This document shows, in pieces, positions 12,486 through 21,866 of a stretch of DNA of 64,000 nt; positions within the stretch are counted from its first letter, which is position 1; each line of letters begins with the position of its first letter. The notes below the pieces were generated by a model. The model made no database searches and was not told where the DNA came from. It saw only the letters and a list, made by a program, of their open reading frames with translations. Made by a program: the position numbers and the translations under genes. The DNA is taken from contig SMMW01000056.1 of NCBI GenBank assembly GCA_004794655.1, forward strand, positions 3,129,001-3,193,000, given 5' to 3'. Source of the DNA: Marisa cornuarietis (Eukaryota > Mollusca > Gastropoda > Architaenioglossa > Ampullariidae).

Positions 12486-14650
12486 TCTAACAACATCCGT
12501 GTGAAGGACAACACAAGAGGCTTCTCTCCCCCACACCCCTCGAGCACGGACACGCCTCTTGATTTAGTTCGGACGATTTCTTTTCTAGCTTTTGACACTT
12601 ATCTTTCATTCTCTGCGCATTTTACAGGTTGGATTTTTAGTTCCATTCGATGATACTTTGCTTACACGTGTTCTTGTAAACATCACATCAAAACTTCCTC
12701 GTGAAATGACATTTTTTTAGCGCCACGTGAGTATCAGAAGTAGTTTCACGTTGCATTGACAAAATCACGTGATAAAAGTCACGTGTTCGTTAAACATCTG
12801 TTAAACGTACGTCACGGTTATCGCTTGCGTGGAATCTTCAATAATGTGACGTATGTCGATGCCTTTGAGCTTCATCCTGACACCCGTTTAGGCACGTGCA
12901 TGCAGCCATCCTCAGAACTGCTCGGTCTCCTTCCTCGTTTGTCACTGTGCTCTCTAGAGAGGTCTTACAATATGCCGCAACGAAAGCATGGCGTATAACT
13001 TAAGACGGTGAAGCCGTGCTGGGTGGGTGGTTCTTTTAATTATTGTTGCTCTCAAGTAAACATAAGACCAAGAAACCTATCCAGTTTTTGAAAGAAAAAT
13101 ATTTAAACTTTGCAATAAAAATAATAAAAATTTCCCATTTTTACTCTGATAACAATAATATTCTTAAAAAAATGCACAGTTTACTATTCAAAAGAAATTA
13201 ATAAATTCAACTTATCTGCATGGAACATTTGCCTTCATCGAAACATCGGCAACAACCATCAGTTAGCACCAAACAGAAAGGCTCAAATATCTTTAAAATC
13301 GTTGCTTAAAGTCGCTTTCAACTACATATTTTTCTCTAGTGTCACCAACAAAATCCTCTTCCGGGAAACTGTTCGATGAGCCACTCACTTTTTTCAAGAA
13401 AAAATTCACAAAAATCGCAAAATCGCACCGAATAAATCCAAAAAAGCTCCAAAACATGCCGGAAGAAGACGACAATAGAAACAAACTTTATGATTGGTTG
13501 GTTTTAACCAGGTCAACCAATGGAAGAGCTTTTCTTGGACCCCCATAGCAAAGCCTAAGAATAGCCACATCGCCTTCTGTCGGCAGAGCCTATTTTTAGG
13601 CTCATCGTCATTAGAGGGCCAGGTGAGAGATGAGGGCGTGTCCGGCAGTTCGCATTGTTTAGTTGGGTCGAGGGTGAATGGGCTTCGACATCTCTTGACT
13701 CTTGGTTTCGCTTCACAAGATCTTTGCCAAGAACACTGTGGTCAGCATTGTCCATATCTGTCTGCATATGAAGTTAATGGTGTGAAGCAGAGAGATTTGG
13801 TTACATTTTGTGATCAGAAAATTCTCACGGAAACTTTTTGTCCAGACCATGACCTGTACTAGCAGGAGGATTTGCTTTTTAATAAACTCGAAGTTGTGTG
13901 CTATGCTAGTGTGCAAAAGTAGTAGATATTTCAAAATAGTTTTACTTTCAGCAGCTCAGCTGCTTAGTGGGTGGATAGGTGGGCAGGTTTCTGTATGTGA
14001 TGTGTGCTTCTGTGTTTTAGCAGGATGATATCAGATGCTGGAATTAGTTTTATCCAACCAGTGTACTTCAGCGATTCACCACTTTGTCCTGTAACTGAAC
14101 ACACTTAAAATTGCCCTTTGGAACTGATAAAGCTGGTCGTTTCTCATTACATTGTTACATTACAATGTCAGCAGGATTTGTTGTTAGGGAATACATATTC
14201 CCAACAATATCTAACAGTATGCCAATCGAACGATGTTTTATTTTCCCTAGCACATCACCCAGCTGCGTCTGATATTCAATATTCTTACTATTCGCTCGGT
14301 TTCTTATTTTTACTTTCGATTGTGTAACATCAAGCAAACAGTTGCCTGCAGTCTTCTCGCGGTTCTCGAAGGTAGACAACATTTGAATCGGGTCTCCAGT
14401 GCGTGCGCACCCAACAGTCGGTTAGCTAAACATGCGTGTGACTTAATCGGTCGGGGTGACACTCAGGTCAACTCTCTTCACGCTTGACCGCGTTGCTCCC
14501 CAATGCTGCGCAGTCTTTACCCCCCACTGCACTCCCCACCTTCCCTCACTCTTCGCACGATCTGACAGTCCTTGAGTGTCGGCACATCAACAAGATTCCT
14601 GTGCCTGGGGCTATAAACACTAACTGTATACAAGGGGTAGAGGCTGCGTA
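12486..14650. other. Intergenic region upstream of receptor 2
   Basis: It holds the promoter of the minus-strand receptor 2 and the E-box cluster listed separately. The rest (13,000-14,650) is AT-rich and I see no credible exon. Short frames here lack start context, domains and splice support. Confidence 0.55.
12665..12898. promoter_or_regulatory. Cluster of five CACGTG E-boxes
   Basis: The palindrome CACGTG occurs at 12665-12670, 12724-12729, 12766-12771, 12780-12785 and 12893-12898, which is 180-415 bp upstream of the receptor 2 ATG. It is the core site for USF, Myc/Max, MITF/TFE and Hey/HELT-type bHLH proteins. CACGTG is frequent in this window, so function is a guess, but five copies in 234 bp is far denser than elsewhere. 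Confidence 0.45.
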
Positions 14651-14658
14651 CAGACAGG

Positions 14659-14667
14659 TATATAAAG
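14659..14667 (+). promoter_or_regulatory. Candidate TATA box of the TNFR-like gene
   Basis: TATATAAAG lies about 370 bp upstream of the ATG at 15,036. Transcription would start near 14,690 and give a 5' UTR of about 345 nt with a few upstream ATGs. There is no independent support. Confidence 0.3.
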
Positions 14668-15035
14668 GTTACCCACAGCCGATGAACATGTTAGATGATG
14701 AAAGTCCCTTCATTGTTTTTATTCATTCTTGCAGAAATGAAAGATAATGACATCGCCTACCATCGCGGGCTTCACTTCCAGTCTCTGCCTCCTCCCTTAC
14801 CAGCGATGTTGCATGCTGCCAGGTAGAGGAGGTGACCAGGATTTCAAACTCGATCAAAGCTGATCCAACAATTTTTGGCACGAGGTCTAGCTAACCTTTG
14901 ACCTAACCTCGGGCTTCAGCCCTCAGATGACCCCTGGCGCATGCGCTGTGGAAGCAAGCACGAGACACCGACTCGCCAGCGAGGACACGACTGGTGTCCC
15001 GGCAAGGTGTGCGAGGACGTCATCCCACCGCGACG

Positions 15036-15952
15036 ATGATTCAGCCCCTGGCCAGCGTTGTCGTGTTCCTGATGGTGTTCGCCTGTTGCACAGCGCGGGG
15101 AGGACTCAACGTCAGCCGCGCGCCGTGCGCACACTACGAGTACTACAACACCAGCGCCGCCGCCTGCGTCCACTGCGATGCGCTGTGCTTCCAGACTCTA
15201 AACAGCGCTCACGTGGCGTTCATTGAAGAGACGTGTGCAGACGTTTGTCCAGGTGAGCTGCGGGATCCTTTGATCTTGAATCAGCAGGGCAGGGAGTCTG
15301 TCTTTGCGCATCTCCATCGTATACATCATCCCTGTAACCAGCACCATCCTGAAACTTGTCTTCACTTTTCTGTTCGTTTGCTACATTCCTCAGTTAAAAT
15401 AAGAAGCGGAACTGCATCATCCGTAATTTAGTCGTTGGAATTATCTAATAAGACTTGTGACATTGTTTGGGCGGCCCGGTGGCGCAACGGTTAGCGCCTG
15501 TCACCAATACAGTGAAGGTTGGCGGTCCTAGTTCAGTTCTCGTCTCAGGCACGCTGTTCTTTCTCTGCATGTGGCATCTGTTTACAGGGCTGGCTGCCTT
15601 GCCGTGATATAGCCTTAGTTGCTGGCTCGGCGTAAAACACCAGTCCCAATCTCCCCCCCCCTCTTGTGATATTGTTTTCTCAGAAGTCTTGGTATTGTGC
15701 TTTGCCTTTGAATGTGGATACGGGGGTGTGTATAGTGTAGTCAGCTTGCCATTTGCTATACAAGTGAACTTTTGTTGTTGCTGTATCTCCTGTGTTGTTT
15801 TATACCGTTTTTTGTTTTTGTTTTGTTTATTGTTGTGGGGTTTTTTTTGTCGACGAGAGTGTAAAGTATAAATCCTTCCACATGCTTAGTCACACTCATG
15901 CATTCTCTTGTGTTACTGTCTGTGGTCTTATAGTCTTCTCGCTCTCGGTCTC

Positions 15953-16025
<73 letters not shown>

Positions 16026-16798
16026 GTGTGTGTGTGTTTGTGCCAAGCGCGAGTAGTACTTGTGTAAATATGTGTGTCAGAGAGAGAGAGAGAAATAGAG
16101 ATTGAGTATGAGAAAGAAAGAGAGATGTGAAGAAATAATCAATTGGCATCTTCTGAGACAGGTTACATTAAAGTACCCCGGGTGTCAATCTACTCGGATC
16201 AACAGTCTGTCCAACTTTCGGTGATAGAGGTCACGCTCATTGGTCTTATGATTGCCTTTCTCATCGTGTCGTTCGTCTTCGTCTTCCTGTGGAAGATGTC
16301 CATAAGACAAGCCCTGAAGAGTTGCTGCAGCGGAGTCAAGATGCTGCACAGCTCCCACCACTGCTGCAGCTCCACTGATGTCAACGACAGATCTTATGTC
16401 AAGCTTTCCGGTAATTACCTGCAGGAGGTCGATGGTGGTGGTGGTGGGGGGGGGGTTGAATGAAATAGTAGTTTCCTTTGCCACCTTCTATATTTGAAAT
16501 ACTAGCTTTGATTACTCAATATTACTATTTTAATGGGATTACTTTTAAACGAAGTACAGAGCCCTAACGATTGGTGTGATCTTTTACTTGTCAATTTAAC
16601 GGTAGATCGTATGTCTCTGTCACAAACATTTGCAACCCCCCCCCCTTTTCCCTCTCATGAGTTTTTCTGGTTTCCTTATTCGAATCCTCCCTCCTACAAA
16701 CCCCCCAGCGATGTACTTCTTAATAAAAAGGTTCGTCCTTCTGTGTTCCAGATCCTTCGGATGAGGTTGAAATCGTCTACAGGGTGACATGTCTGTAA
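15036..16798 (+). CDS. Single-CRD TNF-receptor-like type I membrane protein (3 exons)
   Basis: The exons 15036-15252, 16162-16410 and 16752-16798 join in phase 1 at good sites (CCAG/GTGAGC, GAGACAG/GT, TCCG/GTAATT, GTTCCAG/AT) and give 170 residues. Residues 1-22 are a signal peptide. Cysteines 31, 44, 47, 51, 67 and 71 have spacing C-x12-C-x2-C-x3-C-x15-C-x3-C; the known BCMA module is C-x12-C-x2-C-x3-C-x8-C-x3-C. Two N-glycosylation sites (Asn25, Asn38) flank it. A membrane segment covers about 93-116. The 54-residue tail has two CC pairs that could be palmitoylated and no death domain. The protein would be a small receptor for a TNF-family ligand, with the size and layout of BCMA or Fn14. 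Intron 1 carries a SINE and a GT repeat. If the last intron is not removed, the protein ends in a Gly-rich tail at 16,461. Family membership is inferred from the cysteine pattern. Confidence 0.68.
15454..15677 (+). mobile_element. tRNA-derived SINE (family A) with target-site duplication
   Basis: The body at 15469-15662 starts with a tRNA-like head: A box TGGCGCAACGG at 15480-15490 and a weaker B box near 15530-15540. It ends in a tail that includes GTTGCTGGCTCGGCGTAAAA and a C-run. It is flanked by 15-bp direct repeats (CTTGTGACATTGTTT at 15454-15468 and CTTGTGATATTGTTT at 15663-15677, one mismatch). It sits in intron 1 of the TNFR-like gene. Tail fragments of the same family lie at about 19652 and 52262 in the opposite direction. 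Confidence 0.8.
15956..16037. repeat. GT microsatellite
   Basis: About 40 GT units, followed by a short GA run (16078-16093), lie in intron 1 of the TNFR-like gene. The open frames across it are by-products of the repeat. Confidence 0.95.
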
Positions 16799-16956
16799 AA
16801 CTGTAAAAAGAAGTGATGTCCTCTCTAACAAGACACCAGGTCAGAGACCACGATAGATGGTGTGACGCCGGAGGATCTCCCCCTGACACCACCAATGGCA
16901 CTGCTATGTCAATTCCTTTAGTCGACACGACCTTTGACTCCGCGACTCGCGTCATT

Positions 16957-17253
16957 CCCTGGAATCCACATCCTACAGATGTTCAGGGTCCCTGGAATCC
17001 ACATCCTACAGATGTTCAGGGTCCCTGGAATCCACATCCTACAGATGTTCAGGGTCCCTGGAATCCACATCCTACAGATGTTCAGGGTCCCTGGAATCCA
17101 CATCCTACAGATGTTCAGGGTCCCTGGAATCCACATCCTACAGATGTTCAGGGTCCCTGGAATCCACATCCTACAGATGTTCAGGGTCCCTGGAATCCAC
17201 ATCCTACAGATGTTCAGGGTCCCTGGAATCCACATCCTACAGATGTTCAGGGT
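16957..17253. repeat. 33-bp minisatellite, nine perfect copies
   Basis: The unit begins CCCTGGAATCCACATCCTAC and is repeated exactly nine times without a mismatch. Because 33 is a multiple of three, several frames stay open; one reads as an 11-residue PWNPHPTDVQG repeat within a frame starting at an ATG at 16,816 and ending at 17,400. It lies about 160 bp after the TNFR-like stop codon, probably in its 3' UTR or flank. Confidence 0.95.
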
Positions 17254-18018
<765 letters not shown>

Positions 18019-18022
18019 ATCT

Positions 18023-18317
18023 CCACTTCTACAGGGAAGCGGATGGCCGAGTGGTTAGAGCGCTGGCGTCCGAACCGATAGCGCGCTGGTTCAATTCCCG
18101 ATGAGCGCAGCAAACGTTTCCCAGTCAACCCAGCTGATGTGAATGGGTACCTGACTCCATAGAGGGTTGGGGAAGGTAAGGCAGCGAGGGAGAGGAGATT
18201 GGCACCACCCTCATGTAAAAGCTGGCCCCGAGAAAAGTGGGGTCTCTAACACCTCACTTCCCAACGATCTGAAAAGGTTATGGGATTACCTTTACCTTTA
18301 CCTTTTACCACTTCTAC
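18023..18317 (+). mobile_element. tRNA-headed SINE (family B) with target-site duplication
   Basis: The body at 18033-18307 has a near-consensus RNA polymerase III promoter: A box TGGCCGAGTGG (18044-18054) and B box GGTTCAATTCC (18088-18098), as in Leu/Ser-type tRNAs. A tRNA-unrelated body and a TTTACC repeat tail follow. The 10-bp direct repeats CCACTTCTAC at 18023-18032 and 18308-18317 are identical. It is not a tRNA gene, because the acceptor stem and 3' half are not closed. A decayed relative lies at 63085-63180. Confidence 0.8.
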
Positions 18318-18978
18318 CCCCACCTCCATCGAGATGCCAGAATAGTGTCGTGTGTGCCTGCTCACTTGCCCTTTGCAATGATTCTCACTTATATCTCATA
18401 TATACTCCATGGCACTTTCGTTGAATGTTGTTCTCCTTGAAGATGTTCTCGTGATGTGGTGTCATGGTGTCTCGCTCTACTGTATGTAGCCACGTTGAGT
18501 GTGTAAGGTGCCAGTCATGGGCTCATGATTCAGACTGCCAACAAGTTTGCTTTAGGTACAAGGGTTTTTTCTGGGAGTAATCTTTCTAAAAATAATCTTG
18601 CTTTTGGTGTTTCATTGCATCGGTACCCGGTGTTATTTTCTCAACTCGTATGCATTTTCTCTCTTTTGTAGAACAAACAATGTACGGTGTCTACTGAAAC
18701 TATTTTTGTACACATATTCTCGTAAGCAATTCTTTTACGATTAACTATTTATGTACCTGCTCTGTGTCCACGCGCTCAGAAACTGTATGCACGTGCTAAA
18801 ATATCCAAATATTCTGACACCGCACATGCATTTTGAAAACGTTTCCAACTGGTGAAACCGCACGGTGTAGGTGCTGTCCGACAGTATTCTCAACTTTTGA
18901 ATGGGGTGCATGTCTGATCCCTCGGGAACATTAGTCTTACGTTAGCAATAAATAAATAAATAAAAAATAAAGAGTTCT
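18318..18978. other. Non-coding stretch
   Basis: I see no exon or element in this AT-rich sequence. Confidence 0.5.
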
Positions 18979-19245
18979 GGCGCTGGTTGCACATGTTTCT
19001 AAAGCTTAAAACTGTTCTAAAGAAAAGCAAAATCTCTTCTCTACCATTTTGATGCATTTCACAAGAACACACAAAAACATTGTACTGACAGGACGGAAAG
19101 TCAGACTAAAACAACTTTATTTAACTTAAAGCAGTTTTAGTTTTAAAAATTCTAAAGTTGTGGTGTGCACTTTAAACTGATTATCTAAATAGATTTAAGC
19201 CCTAAAAGTGTTTTAAAATTAGAAATGTGTTGTGCAACTGGCCCC
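18979..19245. mobile_element. MITE-like element with terminal inverted repeats
   Basis: The left end reads GGCGCTGGTTGCACATGTTT, and the right end read in reverse complement starts GGGGCCAGTTGCACAACACA. The inverted similarity continues inward through TCTAA and TTTTAAAAC. The inside is AT-rich, with further short palindromes and no coding capacity. The size of about 267 bp fits a non-autonomous DNA transposon. The target duplication is not clear. Confidence 0.5.
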
Positions 19246-19317
19246 TGGTCTGTGACTTTGAGAGACCTCGATCTCTATCTGCTGAATCTCACTCCTTTCT
19301 GTGGACTACCCATAGTT

Positions 19318-19365
19318 GCAGTATAGTATAGTATAGTATAATATAGTATAGTATAGCAAGTATAG
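19318..19365. repeat. TATAG pentanucleotide repeat
   Basis: About nine TATAG units, one with a TATAA variant. Confidence 0.9.
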
Positions 19366-19514
19366 AAGACCTGTGATCGAAAGTTATCTTCGAATTTAAG
19401 AATACTTTCTTAATACTCTGCTTCTTTCATATCGTGAGTGGTTGTTAGGTAATAAGCACAAACTGCTGGAAGATCGTCAGAAGTATTTGTGTTACGAACA
19501 TCTTGCAGACGGGC

Positions 19515-19595
19515 GTATGTGTGTTTGTGTGTGAATGTGTGTGAATATGTGTGTTTGCGTGTGAATGTGTGTGTTTGTGTGTGAATGTGTGTTTT
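19515..19595. repeat. GTGTGAAT/GTGTTT minisatellite
   Basis: Interrupted GT-rich units alternate GTGTGAAT and GTGTGTTT. This is low-complexity DNA. Confidence 0.8.
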
Positions 19596-19651
19596 GTCTG
19601 TGAACTGAGCAGCTTGCACTCTTCAAAGACACAAGAATGATAGCTTTGTGT

Positions 19652-19692
19652 GTGTTTTACGCCGGGTCAGCAACGAAGGCTGTGTCAAGGTG
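19652..19692 (-). mobile_element. Fragment of SINE family A (tail)
   Basis: TGTTTTACGCCGGGTCAGCA followed by ACGAAGGCTGTG matches, in reverse complement, the tail of the SINE at 15469-15662. Confidence 0.6.
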
Positions 19693-20199
19693 AGAGAGAA
19701 AGAGAGAGTCATAGTCTTCAGATGGTGAAACAAAACTTCTGGTAAAGAAACCATTAAATAAACGCCACCTAAAAGGAAGGCAAATATATAAACGGAGAAG
19801 TAGTTTGTTTACACATGTATTGTACCTTCGAAATGTGGCAGGCGCTTGGAATTAAAACCTTAAATCAGATGGTGCCAGTTTTTCCATCTTTAAAATTGAA
19901 TAAACGGCGGACGTTGGAATGGACTTAGAGAAAGATGTCCCCGAGCAGGGGACACAGGAGGAATATAAACAGCAAGACCAGCCGATTTGCAGGAGTCCTG
20001 GTCAAAGAGGTGCATTTGTATGATGGGCTCCAGCTCATCAGGGACCTCAGCCTCCAGGATCCCATCCTGCTCCGACACAGTTCGCCCTGCACGGCAAACA
20101 CAGGCGGCCTAAAGGATGCCACAGAGAAGAGAGACTAACGAAAAAGAAGGCATGATGGGGGAAATTGAGGACATGAATAAGGCCGGAATAAACAGAAAC

Positions 20200-20261
<62 letters not shown>
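20200..20261. repeat. ATG trinucleotide repeat
   Basis: About 20 perfect ATG units. Confidence 0.95.
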
Positions 20262-20262
<1 letters not shown>

Positions 20263-20373
20263 GTGCAGGTATCCATTCAGAAGAATGCAAAAACAGAAGA
20301 GAAGAAAAAATAAAACAACAGGAAAGTAACAAATAATAAAGACAGAAGTGTTGCTAGGTTGCTGAAGTCTGTC

Positions 20374-20598
20374 TTAAGTAAACAAATGAGTCTTCAGTCT
20401 TTTCCAAAACGTGGTTGGTGAGATGATGGTGGAGAGTGACGATGGCAGACCATTCCACAGTTTAGGTGCCGTGTTTGTGAAGGCCCTGGCTCCAGTGTCT
20501 TCTTGTTTGTGTCTTCCACTGCAAGGAGACAGAAGTGTGACTGGGAGCCTAGAGCGCAGACCACGTGACGGCTGGTAAGGAGGAACTACCTCTTGCAA
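20374..20598 (-). pseudogene. C-terminal fragment of a non-LTR retrotransposon reverse transcriptase
   Basis: The minus-strand frame contains APKLWNGLPSSLS followed by FWKRLKTHLF and a stop. This is the usual closing signature of non-LTR retrotransposon ORF2 proteins (GxRAFxxxAPxLWNxLPxxLR, then FKxxLKTxLF). A PxxPSRGLRS stretch precedes it, as in that family. Nothing upstream continues the polymerase, so this is a 5'-truncated insertion. The start is arbitrary. Confidence 0.75.
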
Positions 20599-20599
20599 A

Positions 20600-20923
20600 T
20601 AGTAAGATAAAAAAATAAATAAATAAGTAAGATAAACAGGAAAGATAAAATAGCAAGATGGGAGCGGGAGAGTTTACTGGAAAAGAATATACACGAAATA
20701 GTCGACGACATGAAATAAAAAAAGAAGAAAGGTAAAAGAGAAAGAAGTGGGCTAGCTCAGTCACTCAGGCACGAAAAGTTTGTTAATCCAGCCCCCGCAT
20801 CAAGAAGACTGGCCCATAGGAACAAACAGGTAATAACAAGGCTGGATCCAGTTACGATGACGGAGATCATAATAGGTAATCATCCAGTTCTTAAGCTATA
20901 GGTTCAACTAAAATAAAAAACTT

Positions 20924-20968
<45 letters not shown>

Positions 20969-21484
20969 ACACAGACACACATTCTCTCTCTCACACACAC
21001 ACACACTCTCTAACACACACAGACACATACATAGAGACATCCACACGTGTGCGCGCGCACACAGGACAGCTGAACGTGTAGCTGACGCATGTAAGTGACG
21101 CAAAAGCTATTGACGTCAGTGGATGAGGTCACAAGGTGAACTGCGCCATTGTACCTCAGGCCTCCCGGCTGTCATGTCGGTTAGTGTTGTTTTCTTTCTG
21201 CAACTACAATCATAAGAGAAATTTTGGTATAAGATACCTGTCACAATTATTCAGACAATTATTCAGTTTTAATTTTCGTCTAGGTTTTACAAAGTCATAA
21301 TGAGTAATCAAAATAAATGTTGTGCATCGTCGTAACAAAAATGTAGAGGACTATTTTTGTTTCTGTCTTGAGCCAAAGTCGCAAATGTTAGAACAATAAT
21401 GAATGAAGAAAAAAAAACCCAGTCAGGTTCTGTTCAAGATATAAGCAAGAATTGGATAACTAATCAACGTGTTTTGTATTTCAG
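20600..21484. other. Non-coding region upstream of the giant ORF
   Basis: A CA/GA low-complexity block lies at 20929-21062. It is followed by a region with CRE-like sites and then by a 3' splice site at 21484. A short 5' UTR exon could lie near 21,150-21,180, but this is not proven. Confidence 0.5.
21083..21118 (+). promoter_or_regulatory. CRE-like cluster, candidate promoter of the giant gene
   Basis: TGACGCA occurs twice (near 21083 and 21097), followed by a perfect palindromic CRE, TGACGTCA, at 21111-21118. These are binding sites for CREB/CREM/ATF. No TATA box follows. The spacing to the splice acceptor at 21484 would allow a short untranslated first exon. Confidence 0.4.
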
Positions 21485-21490
21485 GTGAGT
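21459..21490 (+). other. 3' splice site fused to a 5' splice site (acceptor or recursive splice point)
   Basis: A branch-point-like AACTAAT is followed by a T-rich tract and TTTCAG (ending 21484), then at once by GTGAGT. It probably defines the start of the exon that holds the giant ORF (5' UTR 21485-21866). The immediate GTGAGT makes it also match a recursive (ratchet) splice point. Confidence 0.5.
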
Positions 21491-21866
21491 GCTGAAGATT
21501 GTAGTGGCCGTCGATGGACGTTTATTGTATGTGCGTGCGATAAAGCTTACGTCAGTGGATCAGCGACCATCACTATTTCACATTATTGTGGCCACATTTC
21601 AAACACTTTCTGGTGGAATTACAGTATATTCGTCAATCACAATGTTTTAAAATTGTGCACCTGCTTGGATTACAGACGTGAAACACTGGTTAGAGCAGTT
21701 GCTTTATGTGACAGTCTACAATCCCGTGAGTCATAGCTGCACTTCCTGACAACCTATATCATTCCCTTTTCATTCAGACATCCTTCTTCTGCAACGACTA
21801 ATAATAACATGTCAGCTGGTACCTATTTCAGTTGACTTTCCCTGTGAACGATTTCCACGTGTATGT

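Noticed and set aside
14483..14747. 87-codon plus-strand frame before the TNFR-like gene
   Set aside because: No domain or splice sites; a TATA-like element lies inside it.
18044..18110. tRNA gene with good A and B boxes
   Set aside because: The 3' half does not close an acceptor stem; the tail, body and target duplications identify a SINE.
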